A stretch of DNA of 64,000 nt, taken from the NCBI RefSeq assembly GCF_036227105.1, contig NZ_CP109434.1:3662001-3726000 (forward strand), written 5' to 3'. The notes beneath the pieces are model-generated. The model was not told the origin of the DNA. It ran no database searches and saw nothing but the letters and a program-made list of their open reading frames with translations. Positions 8,315-18,519 of the stretch are shown here, piece by piece. Source of the DNA: Amycolatopsis sp. NBC_01488. GTDB taxonomy: Bacteria; Actinomycetota; Actinomycetes; Mycobacteriales; Pseudonocardiaceae. The position numbers were made by a program, and so were the translations under genes. Positions within the stretch are counted from its first letter, which is position 1. Each line of letters starts with the position of its first letter.

Positions 8315-9058
8315 CTAGAAAGTGGCCGGCTTGGCGAGGTTCCAGACTGACTCGAAGCTTTCCGAGTACGTCTCGAAGAGGTCTCCGGCGGACAGTCTCC
8401 GCAGGTGAAGGGACGGGGCGTGGGCTCCCTGAAACCCGTACACGTGCGTGTTGATGATCATCTCGTCGTCGAACCGGAAGATCGAGTTGTAGAGCGTCGT
8501 GTTGTGGAACCGCATCTCCACGCCGTCGACGCCGACCAACGGCCGGTAGGACGCCAGCGCGTTGCGGATGCGCGCTGCAAGCGTCCCGTCGCCCAGCTGC
8601 TCTTCCTCGCCGCGCAGAGCGACGCTCTCCCCCTCGGGGTCTCCGAACACCAGCCGAATTTGAGCGCCGGCCGCTGCCTTGGCCGTCAGGTCCTTAATGA
8701 ACCGCGGGCGTTCCACCAGGAACAACGCCGCGTGGACCAGGATCTCGACGGTCTCCGCTGCTTCCTTGATCAGCCTGTCCCACAACTCGACGGGAACGGC
8801 GTTGCGATGCGGGAAGACCTGCACGATCTCGGCGGCGGCGGTCTCGGCCTTGCGCTCCGGAGCCACCGAGTCCGGCCACAGGTAGGTCTCTGACTCGCGT
8901 GCCATGGCGGCGATCTTGTGCCGGTGCTTGGGGTAGGGCGTCCGGTTTTTGGTGATCCAGCGCTCGACGGTCTTCTGATCGACGCCGACCGCCTTGGCGA
9001 CCTGCTCCAACGTCAGACCGTTGCGCAGCAGCGCGTCACGCAGGCGTTCGTTCGGCAT
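8315..9058 (-). CDS. XRE-type regulator with phospholipase D-like C-terminal region
   Basis: A 247-residue protein. Residues 3-45 form a helix-turn-helix (LRDALLRNGLTLEQVAKAVG, then a recognition helix with VDQKTVERW). The rest resembles the non-catalytic phospholipase D-like region seen in regulators of actinomycete integrative elements (LVHAALFLVERPRF, LVFGDPEG, MIINTHVYG); no complete HKD motif is visible. The frame is open upstream to 9304, but the ATG at 9058 starts the homologous part and lies just beside the operator-like repeats. It probably represses itself and the divergent small genes. It is first in an operon with the Nudix gene. Confidence 0.82.
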   Translation of the reverse strand: MPNERLRDALLRNGLTLEQVAKAVGVDQKTVERWITKNRTPYPKHRHKIAAMARESETYLWPDSVAPERKAETAAAEIVQVFPHRNAVPVELWDRLIKEAAETVEILVHAALFLVERPRFIKDLTAKAAAGAQIRLVFGDPEGESVALRGEEEQLGDGTLAARIRNALASYRPLVGVDGVEMRFHNTTLYNSIFRFDDEMIINTHVYGFQGAHAPSLHLRRLSAGDLFETYSESFESVWNLAKPATF

Positions 9059-9068
9059 CGGCACCCTC

Positions 9069-9140
9069 GGGACGTGTAGGGACGTCTTCGACGGTACCAG
9101 GGACGTCCCGAGATGTCCTGCCACGTGGTGATCACGTCCC
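9069..9140. promoter_or_regulatory. Cluster of GGGACGT operator-like repeats
   Basis: GGGACGT occurs at 9069-9075, 9079-9085 and 9100-9106; the last is half of a perfect palindrome GGGACGTCCC (9100-9109). An inverted copy ACGTCCC lies at 9134-9140. All sit within 85 bases of the regulator start, in the divergent promoter region, so this is the likely autoregulatory operator of the 8315-9058 product. Confidence 0.6.
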
Positions 9141-9293
9141 GCGTCTTGGCGGAGATTGGGTGTCAGGTTGCCGGGGCAGGCCCGGTGCCAGGACACCGAG
9201 GAGGTAGGCGCGACCATTGCAACCGCCGTTCGGCCGGCTGGCTCGGACAAGTGGGCGGTACCTCGCCGACGTGTGGCGTAGGCGCGGCGTGGC

Positions 9294-9518
9294 ATGCGCG
9301 ACACGGTTCAGGTCCACGTCACGGCTGGTCTGCCGATCCGTGCCAGGGCGCTGACGTACGCAAACCGCGCGGAAGTCCGGTTCGGCAAGGCGTTCCCGGT
9401 GGTCCTGCTCGTGGACTCGGACGCCATCGCCGTACTGCGCAGGGAACTGGACAAGGCGAGCGCGGCATTGGACGCCGCAGCGGCACGAGGCGGAGAGCCG
9501 CCAGAAGCTACCAACTAG
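9294..9518 (+). CDS. Small hypothetical protein of the integrative element
   Basis: A 74-residue protein with no recognised domain. The N-terminal half is strand-like (VQVHVTAGLPIRARAL), the C-terminal half is a predicted amphipathic helix (LRRELDKASAALDAAAA). It is the first gene of a rightward group that diverges from the regulator. Genes of this size and position are typical of actinomycete integrative elements. No strong ribosome-binding site is seen, so the start is uncertain. Confidence 0.55.
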   Translation: MRDTVQVHVTAGLPIRARALTYANRAEVRFGKAFPVVLLVDSDAIAVLRRELDKASAALDAAAARGGEPPEATN

Positions 9519-9540
9519 CAGACGACACAAGGGATTTAGC

Positions 9541-9900
9541 ATGGCTATCGACAAGGGACACCGGTTCGGCATCGACTTCGACGACGCGTTCACTCAGGGC
9601 TCGTCATGGTGGGCGAAGTGTCGCCCGACAACGAGTACCAGTCCCGTGAGGACCGGGCGGCGAATTCGTCCGGTGCGGCAGTGGGTGGACGAGGTGACCG
9701 GTAAGCGGCAGTGGAAGGTCATAGTCACCGACCCGGCCGAGACGCGGGCGAAGCGGGCGTCGTTCGAGATCACGCTGCCGGTGCCGACCACCTCAGAGGC
9801 GCTGCCCGGGATGCGACAGATCGAGCTGGAAGGGCTCACGGCGGAACCGCGCGTGGCGGGGCAGGGCGGTGGGGCCGGTGAGACGCCGAAGGCCGCGTGA
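9541..9900 (+). pseudogene. Element gene, possibly with a compensated frameshift
   Basis: A 119-codon open frame. The first 20 residues (to AFTQG) and the part from RPVRQWVDE onward (TGKRQWKVIVTDP, ITLPVPTTSEALPGMRQ) look like a conserved family of actinomycete element proteins. The middle (about codons 21-42) is Ser/Thr/Arg-rich and unlike it. In the next frame the same bases read LVMVGEVSPDNEYQSREDR, acidic and well composed. A pair of opposite small indels near 9600 and 9665 would restore one coherent protein. This is inferred from reading frames alone; the open frame may still be translated. Confidence 0.5.
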
Positions 9901-10397
9901 CAGCGATGAGCTTCCGCGAGCAGGTCGAGGCGTGGGAGCGGGCGTATCGGGACTACATGGCCGCGTGGGAGCACGGCCGTGCGGTGCTGTCGCCGATGAG
10001 TGCGACGAACATGGCCAACGCTGCTCGGCGGGTGTCGCGGGCGTGGCACGAGCTGGCGCAGGCGCGCGGGTTGCCGTGGTGGTGCGTGGCGGCACTGGAG
10101 TCGGCGTCCGAAGGGTTCGCCGACCTGGCCAGGGAATGGGAACAGCATGACGGCAACGTGGGACGGGCTGGGGCTGCGGTCGACAGTCGGCGTGGGTACC
10201 GAGGTGACGGTGGAGGAGACCGGGACGGTCGCGTCACATCCGCCGGTTCTGGTGTTGGCGGGTGGGCTGTGCGTGGTGACGCTGGTACCGCCGGAGGACC
10301 AGACCGCCTGGACGGGGTGCGCGGCGTTCCTGCGCAGTCTCCGCGACCACACCGAGGAACTGGCGACGCTGCTGGAAGCCCGCGCGGGGACGCGTGA
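9897..10397 (+). CDS. Hypothetical element protein, 3' end probably out of frame
   Basis: GTG at 9897 overlaps the preceding stop (GTGA), indicating translational coupling. The first about 83 residues are a plausible helical protein (FREQVEAWERAYRDYMAAWE, then LPWWCVAALESASEGFADLA). After codon 83 the frame becomes Gly/Arg-rich and runs entirely under the next gene (10147-10413), which is in another frame. The native stop was probably near 10148, where ATGA would overlap the next start, so a small indel near 10140 is likely. Function unknown. Confidence 0.5.
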   Translation: MTAMSFREQVEAWERAYRDYMAAWEHGRAVLSPMSATNMANAARRVSRAWHELAQARGLPWWCVAALESASEGFADLAREWEQHDGNVGRAGAAVDSRRGYRGDGGGDRDGRVTSAGSGVGGWAVRGDAGTAGGPDRLDGVRGVPAQSPRPHRGTGDAAGSPRGDA

Positions 10398-10413
10398 CCG
10401 TGCGCAAGGTTGA
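10147..10413 (+). CDS. Small hypothetical element protein
   Basis: An 88-residue protein starting at ATG 10147. It is strand-rich in the first half (VGVGTEVTVEETGTVASHPP, LVLAGGLCVVTLVPP) and helical at the end (LRDHTEELATLLEARAG). It has no recognised domain. It overlaps the frameshifted tail of the previous open frame and the first codons of the next gene, as in a tightly packed element operon. Confidence 0.55.
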   Translation: MTATWDGLGLRSTVGVGTEVTVEETGTVASHPPVLVLAGGLCVVTLVPPEDQTAWTGCAAFLRSLRDHTEELATLLEARAGTRDRAQG

Positions 10414-10690
10414 GCTGAAGACGCTGCGAGACGCCCACGAGGTCGTGATGGACCGCCGGCCGCCGAAGGATGCGAACCCGTCGGTGTGGCTGGCGTTCCG
10501 GCTCGGCAACGCGCGGTTGTACAAGGCGATCGCAGACGTCGACCGGGGTCATCACCACGAGGCGCTGTACTGGGCCGGATATGAGGAACGGCAGGCGGGT
10601 GAGATCTCGGCGAAACTGCAAGCGGAAGGGAAGCCCGCTGATTGGTCGCATGTAGACGAGCAAGGTCCAAAACCACAAACCCGCAGCTAG
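10394..10690 (+). CDS. AMED_5909-like small protein of the element
   Basis: A 98-residue protein. The core (LRDAHEVVMDRRPP, then IADVDRGHHHEALYWAGYEE) matches what I recall of the AMED_5909 family, small Pseudonocardiaceae proteins of unknown function. GTG at 10394 overlaps the upstream gene. Its stop (TAG 10688-10690) lies inside the right-hand gene-end repeat and shares CTAG with the stop of the convergent hemolysin III gene, so the right element boundary cuts across its last codon. Confidence 0.6.
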   Translation: MTVRKVELKTLRDAHEVVMDRRPPKDANPSVWLAFRLGNARLYKAIADVDRGHHHEALYWAGYEERQAGEISAKLQAEGKPADWSHVDEQGPKPQTRS

Positions 10691-10715
10691 GCGTACATCG
10701 CCAGCCAGATCGCGA
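10687..10715. repeat. Right copy of the hemolysin III 3' end (attR-like direct repeat)
   Basis: Partner of 3661-3689, matching at 27 of 29 positions. This copy is the functional 3' end of the hemolysin III gene, including its stop. Confidence 0.72.
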
Positions 10716-11361
10716 TGTAGTGCGAAACCGCCGCCAGCACGGTGCAGGCGTGGAAGTACTCGTGGTACCCGAACGTCTCCGGCCAGTGATTCGGCCACTT
10801 CACGGCGTAGAACACCGCCCCCAGCGTGTAAAACAGCCCGCCCACGCAAAGCAGGACCAAAGCCGCGACTCCGGCGTGCGTCAGCAGCTCCGGGAAGACG
10901 AACACCGCGACCCAGCCCAGTGCGATGTAGATCGGCACCCCGAGCCAGCGCGGTGCGTGCGGCCACAGCATCTTCAGCGCGACACCGGCGATCGCGCCGC
11001 CCCAGACGATCGAGAGGATCACGTAGCCCGTCGGCTTGGACATCGCCAGCAGGGTGAACGGTGTGTACGTGCCGGCGATGAACAGGAAGATCATCGAGTG
11101 GTCCGCGCGCTTCATCCACTTGTACGCGCGGGGGCTCCAGAAGCGGCGGTGGTACAGCGCGCTCACGCCGAACAGGCCCAGCACCGTCAGGCCGTAGACC
11201 GACGTCGCCAGCGCGGCGATCGGGGACACTGTGGACGCCGCCAGGCTGATCAGCGCCGCGGTCGCCGCGAGGGCGCCGAAGAACGTCCAGAAGTGGATGT
11301 GGCCCCGCAGGCGAGGGCGGAGGTCCACTACGGGCTCGGGTGGTTCCGTCTTCAGGCTCAC
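10687..11361 (-). CDS. trhA: Hemolysin III/PAQR-family membrane protein
   Basis: A 224-residue polytopic membrane protein with seven hydrophobic segments. It carries the hemolysin III/PAQR signatures SALYHR (about 89), DHSMIF (about 107) and the C-terminal FGYHEYFHACTVLAAVSHY, whose His residues, together with the Ser/His/Asp residues of the other two motifs, form the family's probable zinc site. Family members are integral membrane proteins, linked in bacteria to membrane homeostasis; the hemolysin name is historical. It is divergent from the cis-prenyltransferase gene, as Rv1085c and Rv1086 are in M. tuberculosis. Its last codons are one of the direct repeats that bound the 7 kb element. 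The GTG start at 11361 has only a weak ribosome-binding site. Confidence 0.88.
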   Translation of the reverse strand: MSLKTEPPEPVVDLRPRLRGHIHFWTFFGALAATAALISLAASTVSPIAALATSVYGLTVLGLFGVSALYHRRFWSPRAYKWMKRADHSMIFLFIAGTYTPFTLLAMSKPTGYVILSIVWGGAIAGVALKMLWPHAPRWLGVPIYIALGWVAVFVFPELLTHAGVAALVLLCVGGLFYTLGAVFYAVKWPNHWPETFGYHEYFHACTVLAAVSHYIAIWLAMYA

Positions 11362-11441
11362 CCGTCCAGGTTACGGGACCGTAGGTTCCCGGGCAGCGGT
11401 CGAGTCACGCGCCTCACACCGGGTGCGTACTCTTCCTGGAC

Positions 11442-12218
11442 GTGAGTGTTCGCTCCTTCTTGTCCGACGTCGTGTACAGCGCCTACGGCCGGCGCCTCAT
11501 CCAGCAGGCCGCCGGGCGGCATCCCCGGCACATCGCCATCATGCTCGACGGCAACCGCCGTTGGGCCCGTGAAGCGGGCTTCGCGGACGTTTCGGACGGC
11601 CACCGCGCCGGGGCGAAGAAGATCGCGGACTTCCTGAGCTGGTGCCAGGAAGCCGACGTCGAGGTCGTCACCATGTGGCTGCTCTCGACCGACAACCTCA
11701 ACCGGGACCCGGACGAGCTCACGCCACTGCTGAAGATCATCACCGGTGTCACCGACGAGCTCGCCGCGCCCGGCAAGACCTGGCAGCTGCGCATCGTCGG
11801 CGCGCTCGACCTGCTACCCGCCGACGTCGCGAAGCGACTCAGCGAAGCCGCCGCGCGCACCGAGGGGCGGACCGGCATGGAGGTCAACGTCGCGGTCGGT
11901 TACGGCGGGCGCCAGGAAATCGCGGACGCCGTGCGCAAGCTGCTGCTCCAGCACGCCGACGAGGGCACGACCATTCACGAGCTCGCGAAGATCCTCGACG
12001 TCGACCACATCTCCGAGCACCTCTACACGTCGGGGCAGCCGGATCCGGACCTCATCATCCGCACCTCCGGCGAACAACGGCTTTCCGGATTCCTGCTCTG
12101 GCAGTCCGCGCATTCGGAATTCTGGTTCACCGAAGCGTATTGGCCGGCATTCCGCCGGGTCGATTTCCTGCGCGCCATCCGCGACTACGCCTGGCGGCAC
12201 CGGCGGTTCGGCTCTTAA
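11442..12218 (+). CDS. Short-chain cis-prenyltransferase (isoprenyl diphosphate synthase)
   Basis: A 258-residue UPP synthase-family enzyme that condenses isopentenyl diphosphate onto an allylic primer with Z geometry. Motifs are intact: HIAIMLDGNRRWAR (about 30-43, with the catalytic Asp in DGNRRWA), MWLLSTDNLNRDP, and the C-terminal LIIRTSGEQRLSGFLLWQ with SEFWFTEAYWP. The N-terminal extension and position beside a hemolysin III gene resemble mycobacterial Rv1086, which makes Z,E-farnesyl diphosphate, the precursor for decaprenyl phosphate. It could instead be an undecaprenyl diphosphate synthase. GTG at 11442 is the best start. A strong terminator follows. Confidence 0.9.
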   Translation: MSVRSFLSDVVYSAYGRRLIQQAAGRHPRHIAIMLDGNRRWAREAGFADVSDGHRAGAKKIADFLSWCQEADVEVVTMWLLSTDNLNRDPDELTPLLKIITGVTDELAAPGKTWQLRIVGALDLLPADVAKRLSEAAARTEGRTGMEVNVAVGYGGRQEIADAVRKLLLQHADEGTTIHELAKILDVDHISEHLYTSGQPDPDLIIRTSGEQRLSGFLLWQSAHSEFWFTEAYWPAFRRVDFLRAIRDYAWRHRRFGS

Positions 12219-12234
12219 AAGGCCCGAAAAACGC

Positions 12235-12268
12235 CGAAGGGCCCCGGAGCACGCTCCGGGGCCCTTCG
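12235..12268. terminator. Strong bidirectional terminator
   Basis: A perfect 16-bp stem (CGAAGGGCCCCGGAGC and its complement) with a 2-base loop, between the convergent cis-prenyltransferase gene and the small secreted-protein gene. Confidence 0.75.
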
Positions 12269-12278
12269 CAAGCCACAC

Positions 12279-12527
12279 TCAGCCGTGGTGGTGCTCCAGC
12301 GAGTGCAGGATCAGCGCCGGGGTGGTGGCGATGCCCGTGTAGGCACCGGCGACCAGGGAGGCCGCACCGTAGCCCAGGGCGCCGCCGCCTTCGATGAACG
12401 TGGCGTAGGCGTCGCCGAACGTCGGGTCCGGGGTGCCGCCGTGGTCGCCCGTCGCGGCGAACGCGGTGCTGCCGATCATCATGAGACCCGCAGCGGTGGC
12501 GGCGACGAAACCAGCCTTCTTCAGCAC
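12279..12527 (-). CDS. Small secreted protein
   Basis: An 82-residue protein with a clear Sec signal peptide (KKAGFVAATAAGLMMIGSTA, cleavage probably after AFA). The mature part of about 57 residues is Gly/Ala-rich and ends in LHSLEHHHG; it has no Cys and no known domain. A GTG at 12536 is also open, but the GTG at 12527 is chosen because AGGAG lies 8 bases before it and the protein then starts with the signal peptide. It resembles a chaplin in size only; no chaplin motif is present. Confidence 0.65.
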   Translation of the reverse strand: MLKKAGFVAATAAGLMMIGSTAFAATGDHGGTPDPTFGDAYATFIEGGGALGYGAASLVAGAYTGIATTPALILHSLEHHHG

Positions 12528-13150
12528 TTCGCACACTCCTAGGTAGAACTATTGGGATCCGGGGCACCGGAGGACCGGTGGTGTGTCCCGCAGTGAGAAA
12601 ATTACCCGTCTATCAGGCATCTCGTACGGCTTGTACGCCCATTGTGTGAGCCTGATGCAGGCGCTTTCACTCGGACCGGTTCTCTCTTGGCGGCGCGAAC
12701 TGCGCGGCGCTATCGAACGTGGTACAAGCTGTGCAGTCGATCTTCTGAATACAACGGGTCAGCAATTCTTCCAAGATCATTCCGACGTGGGTGTACCGAT
12801 CGAGAGATCGATGACGCAGCGTGAGCGTCACCCGACGTCGATGTCAGACGACCGACAGTGAGGTGACGATCTGGCGAATCACCGTGTTGGCTCCCTGCGC
12901 GATCCCGCATTCGTGGGTACCTTCCGAGATGAGGGCACGCGTTCCGTGCGGGTCCTCGCGGGAGGCCCTGGTCGTGACGGTGATCGAGGGGGCGGCGCAG
13001 CCGCCCACGAGACGCACGAGGGGGCCGGCACCCGGCCCTCGTGGCCGCGCCGACTGACCCACCAGGTCAGGAGGAACGGTCCAGCCAGGGAGGTGCCCGG
13101 CCCAGCGAGTGCGGGCGTGAGGTGCACACGCCCTCGAGGGAGATGCCGTC
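12528..13150. other. Long intergenic region and PhoH leader
   Basis: About 620 bp between the divergent small secreted-protein gene and phoH. The left part (12540-12860) is visibly lower in G+C, has no convincing gene and probably holds promoters for both sides. The right part (12862-13150) is G+C-rich, with two strong hairpins and long non-coding sequence before the phoH start. The open frame 12583-12861 has no codon bias and is not called. Confidence 0.5.
12990..13043 (+). promoter_or_regulatory. Two tandem hairpins in the PhoH 5' leader
   Basis: Hairpin 1 (12990-13006): GGGCGGC, loop GCA, GCCGCCC. Hairpin 2 (13015-13043): CACGAGGGGGCCGG, loop CAC, CCGGCCCTCGTG. They lie 110-160 bases before the phoH start on the same strand. 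They could be attenuators or the terminator of an unseen short transcript. Confidence 0.4.
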
Positions 13151-14545
13151 GTGACTGCGCAGCGTTTGCCCCGTAAGGCCTCTGGCCGTTCTTCGACCGG
13201 TGCCGTTCCTGGCCCGGAGAAAGCCTCGACCTCGCCCGAATCCCAGCAGCACATGTACGTGCTCGACACGTCGGTCCTCCTTTCGGACCCGTGGGCGGTC
13301 ACCCGCTTCGCCGAGCATGCTGTCGTGCTTCCGCTGGTCGTCATCAGTGAACTGGAGGCGAAGCGCCACCACCCGGAGCTGGGCTGGTTCGCCCGGGAGT
13401 CCCTGCGCATGCTCGACGACCTGCGCCGGCAGCACGGCAGGCTCGACGCGCCGCTCCCCATCGGGGACCACGGCGGCACGCTGCAGGTGGAGCTGAACCA
13501 CTCGGACCCGTCGGTGCTCCCGTCCGGGTTCCGCACCGACTCCAACGACCACCGGATCCTCGCCTGCGCGCTGAACCTCGCGGCGGAGTTCCCGGCGGTC
13601 ACGCTGGTGACGAAGGACATCCCGCTGCGGGTCAAGGCCGGGGCCGTCGGCCTCGAGGCGGACGAATACCGCGCGCAGGAAGTGACGCCGTCCGGCTGGA
13701 CGGGCATGGCGGACGTCGACGTCCAGCAGGACGTGCTCGACGCGCTGTTCGGCGGCAGCACCGTCGACCCGGTCGAATGGGGCATGGACGAGCTCGCCGA
13801 GCTGCCCTGCCACACCGGGCTGCGGCTGCTCGCGGGCACCTCCAGTGCCCTCGGCCGGATCACCGCGGACAAGCGCATCCGGCTGGTCCGGGGCGACCGC
13901 GAGGCGTTCGGCCTGCACGGCCGCAGCGCCGAGCAGCGCGTCGCGCTCGACCTGCTGCTCGACTCCGACGTCGGCATCGTCTCCCTCGGCGGCCGGGCAG
14001 GCACCGGCAAGTCGGCGCTCGCCCTCTGCGCCGGTCTCGAGGCCGTGATGGAACGCCGTCAGCACCGCAAGGTCGTGGTGTTCCGGCCGGTCTACGCGGT
14101 CGGCGGCCAGGACCTCGGCTACCTGCCCGGGTCCGAGAGCGAGAAGATGCAGCCCTGGGCGCAGGCGGTGTTCGACACGCTCGGCGCGCTGGTCAGCCAG
14201 GACGTCCTCGACGAGGTCTTCGACCGCGGCATGCTCGAGGTGCTCCCGCTGACCCACATCCGCGGCCGCTCGCTGCACGACACGTTCGTCATCGTCGACG
14301 AGGCGCAGTCACTGGAACGGAACGTCCTGCTGACGGTGCTCTCGCGGCTCGGCACGGCGTCGCGGGTGGTGCTCACGCACGACGTCGCCCAGCGCGACAA
14401 CCTGCGCGTCGGCCGGCACGACGGCGTCTCGGCGGTGATCGAGAAGCTGAAGGGGCACCCGCTGTTCGCGCACGTGACCCTCACCCGCTCCGAACGCTCG
14501 CCGATCGCGGCCCTGGTCACCGAGATGCTGGAGGACCACGGCTAA
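13151..14545 (+). CDS. phoH2: PhoH2-type PIN-PhoH ribonuclease/helicase
   Basis: A 464-residue fusion of a PIN ribonuclease domain (about 36-175: [12 protein letters not shown], acidic residues in [12 protein letters not shown] and [10 protein letters not shown]) and a PhoH ATPase domain (about 250-464: Walker A GRAGTGKS, Walker B FVIVDEAQ). This is the PhoH2 architecture, in mycobacteria a sequence-specific RNA helicase and RNase encoded with an antitoxin-like small upstream gene. No such upstream gene is convincing here; instead there is a long structured leader. The GTG at 13151 precedes a 35-residue disordered tail. phoH2 is Rv1095 in the comparable M. tuberculosis segment. Confidence 0.9.
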   Translation: MTAQRLPRKASGRSSTGAVPGPEKASTSPESQQHMYVLDTSVLLSDPWAVTRFAEHAVVLPLVVISELEAKRHHPELGWFARESLRMLDDLRRQHGRLDAPLPIGDHGGTLQVELNHSDPSVLPSGFRTDSNDHRILACALNLAAEFPAVTLVTKDIPLRVKAGAVGLEADEYRAQEVTPSGWTGMADVDVQQDVLDALFGGSTVDPVEWGMDELAELPCHTGLRLLAGTSSALGRITADKRIRLVRGDREAFGLHGRSAEQRVALDLLLDSDVGIVSLGGRAGTGKSALALCAGLEAVMERRQHRKVVVFRPVYAVGGQDLGYLPGSESEKMQPWAQAVFDTLGALVSQDVLDEVFDRGMLEVLPLTHIRGRSLHDTFVIVDEAQSLERNVLLTVLSRLGTASRVVLTHDVAQRDNLRVGRHDGVSAVIEKLKGHPLFAHVTLTRSERSPIAALVTEMLEDHG

Positions 14546-14549
14546 GACT

Positions 14550-14600
14550 CCATGAAGGGCACCCGCATGGCCGTCAAGTCCATGAGGGTGCCCTTCATGG
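14550..14600. repeat. Long palindromic element between convergent genes
   Basis: CCATGAAGGGCACCC (14550-14564) and its exact complement (14586-14600), with an inner complementary pair CATGG/CCATG, give a 20-bp stem with one mismatch and a 9-base loop. It lies between the stops of phoH2 and guaB1 and can terminate both. The composition is unlike an ordinary terminator and suggests a dispersed palindromic repeat. Confidence 0.65.
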
Positions 14601-14603
14601 CAT

Positions 14604-17071
<2,468 letters not shown>

Positions 17072-17075
<4 letters not shown>

Positions 17076-17695
17076 GCCTCCTCCCAGCCGCTCGAGGCCG
17101 CCTTCTCCGCGCCCAGCGTCGTGCCTTCGCCGTGGCCGGTGTGCACCTTCGTCGCGTCCGGGAGCGTGAACAGCTTCTCGCGGATGGACTTCACGATCGT
17201 CGGATAGTCCGAAAAGGACCGTCCGGTGGCACCAGGGCCGCCGTGGAACAGCGTGTCGCCGGTGAACAGCACGCCCAGCTCTTCCGCGTACAGGCACACC
17301 GCGCCCGGCGCGTGCCCCGGCGTGTGGACGACCTTCAGCGCCGTGCCCGCGATCGTGATCGTCTGGCCGTCCTCCAGCCCGCCGTCCGGCGCGCGGTCCG
17401 GGTGCGTCTGGTCCCAGAGGACGCGGTCGTCCGGGTGCAGCAGGATCGGCGCGCCGGTGGCCGCGGCCAGCTCCGGGGCCGCGTTGACGTGGTCGTTGTG
17501 CGCGTGGGTGCAGACGATCGCGGCCAGCTTCCGCTCGCCGACGACGTTCTCGATCGCCTTCGCGTCGTGAGCGGCGTCGATCACGATCACTTCCGCGTCG
17601 TCGCCGACGATCCACACGTTGTTGTCGACGTCCCAGCTGCCCCCGTCGAGCTGGAAGGTGCCGGACGTCACCAGGTTCTGCACGATCGCCGTCAT
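17072..17695 (-). CDS. Metallo-beta-lactamase fold hydrolase
   Basis: A 207-residue glyoxalase II-like hydrolase. Zinc ligands are in place: THAHNDHV (about 62-69), the distal His in TPGHAPG, the bridging Asp in FTGDTLF and a C-terminal His in HTGHGEGT. Length and spacing match actinobacterial MBL-fold hydrolases often annotated as hydroxyacylglutathione hydrolase-like; since actinomycetes use mycothiol, the natural thioester would differ. It stands alone, with 51 bp to the next minus-strand gene upstream. Confidence 0.86.
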
Positions 17696-17746
17696 GGGCC
17701 CGACCCTAACGCGGTCAGCCAGGTCCTCGCGGGGCGGCAGGCGACG

Positions 17747-18379
17747 CTACGGCTTTGTCGCCGAGATTGCCAACGATTTCTTGGACAGTGGGCGATCCAG
17801 GAGGAGCGCGCCGATGGCGAGCGCGGTGAAGAACAGGCCGATGGCGACGCAGTTGAGCGTCACGCGGCCGTAGCCGAGCGCGCCGGCGTCGACGAACGGG
17901 TAGGGGTAGAAGCCGGTGACTGCGCCGCGCGGCAGCGTGAAGGCGAGCCAGGCCAGGGGATAGAGCAGCGACCACCAGACCGTCCGCCAGGTCAGCGCGC
18001 CGCGCGGGCCGGCGACGAGCCAGCCGAGCACGAACAGGATCGGCGTGACCTTGTGCAGCATGGTGTCGGAGAACAGCGAAAGCCCGTGCAGGTCGTACAG
18101 GCCGGCGAGGGCGACCTGGTAGACGATGCCCGTCACGATGATGCCGACCAGCGCGTCGAGCCAGAGCACGGCGAAGAGCTTCTTGCGGGTCACGCCCAGC
18201 GCGACGGCCGCCGAGATGGCCGCGACCAGCAGGTTCGAGTCGATGGTGAAGAAGGAGAGCAGGTTCGCGACGCGGCCGCCGGGGTCGGTCGCGGTGGCGA
18301 CCACCTGCGTGACGAGGCCGGTCAGGGCGACCAGCGTGGTGACCGCGAACCAGGCGCGGGTGAGCTTTTCGCTGCGCAT
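17747..18379 (-). CDS. Pr6Pr family membrane protein
   Basis: A 210-residue integral membrane protein with six hydrophobic segments. Conserved features are FFTIDSNLLVA (about 43-53), the loop between the fourth and fifth segments, and FYPYPFVDAGALGYGRVTLN, with which I associate the Pr6Pr (FAR-17a/AIG1-like) family of actinobacterial membrane proteins. Function is unknown. ATG at 18379 (MRSEKLTRAW) is preferred over upstream in-frame positions because the first membrane segment follows it directly. Confidence 0.75.
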   Translation of the reverse strand: MRSEKLTRAWFAVTTLVALTGLVTQVVATATDPGGRVANLLSFFTIDSNLLVAAISAAVALGVTRKKLFAVLWLDALVGIIVTGIVYQVALAGLYDLHGLSLFSDTMLHKVTPILFVLGWLVAGPRGALTWRTVWWSLLYPLAWLAFTLPRGAVTGFYPYPFVDAGALGYGRVTLNCVAIGLFFTALAIGALLLDRPLSKKSLAISATKP

Positions 18380-18519
18380 CCCCGGAGGATAGTTCCACTG
18401 TGGACCACTCGATCGAGTCCGACCCGTCGAACAGTGTCCCGTACGCGATCCAGCCGGATCGCTGCTGCTGAACCCGGGTGCGTCCCGGTGCTCGTCGGCA
18501 CCGGGACACACCCGGTGGC

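Larger units (their letters stand above)
3661..10715. mobile_element. Putative degenerate integrative element in the 3' end of the hemolysin III gene
   Basis: The region between the two gene-end repeats contains, in order, a small broken open frame, the SIR2-domain gene, a Nudix gene, a helix-turn-helix regulator and four small genes of a type common in actinomycete integrative and conjugative elements. The regulator/Nudix pair recalls the pSAM2 family, in which the Nudix protein Pif is part of element immunity. No integrase, excisionase, FtsK-like transfer gene or Rep gene is visible. It is therefore either a decayed remnant or a passenger mobilised in trans. The SIR2 gene is clearly less G+C-rich than both flanks. 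Confidence 0.65.

Noticed and set aside
12583..12861. Open frame of 92 codons in the phoH leader region
   Set aside because: Its composition and codon use do not match genes of this genome, there is no ribosome-binding site, and no protein pattern is recognisable. Treated as intergenic.
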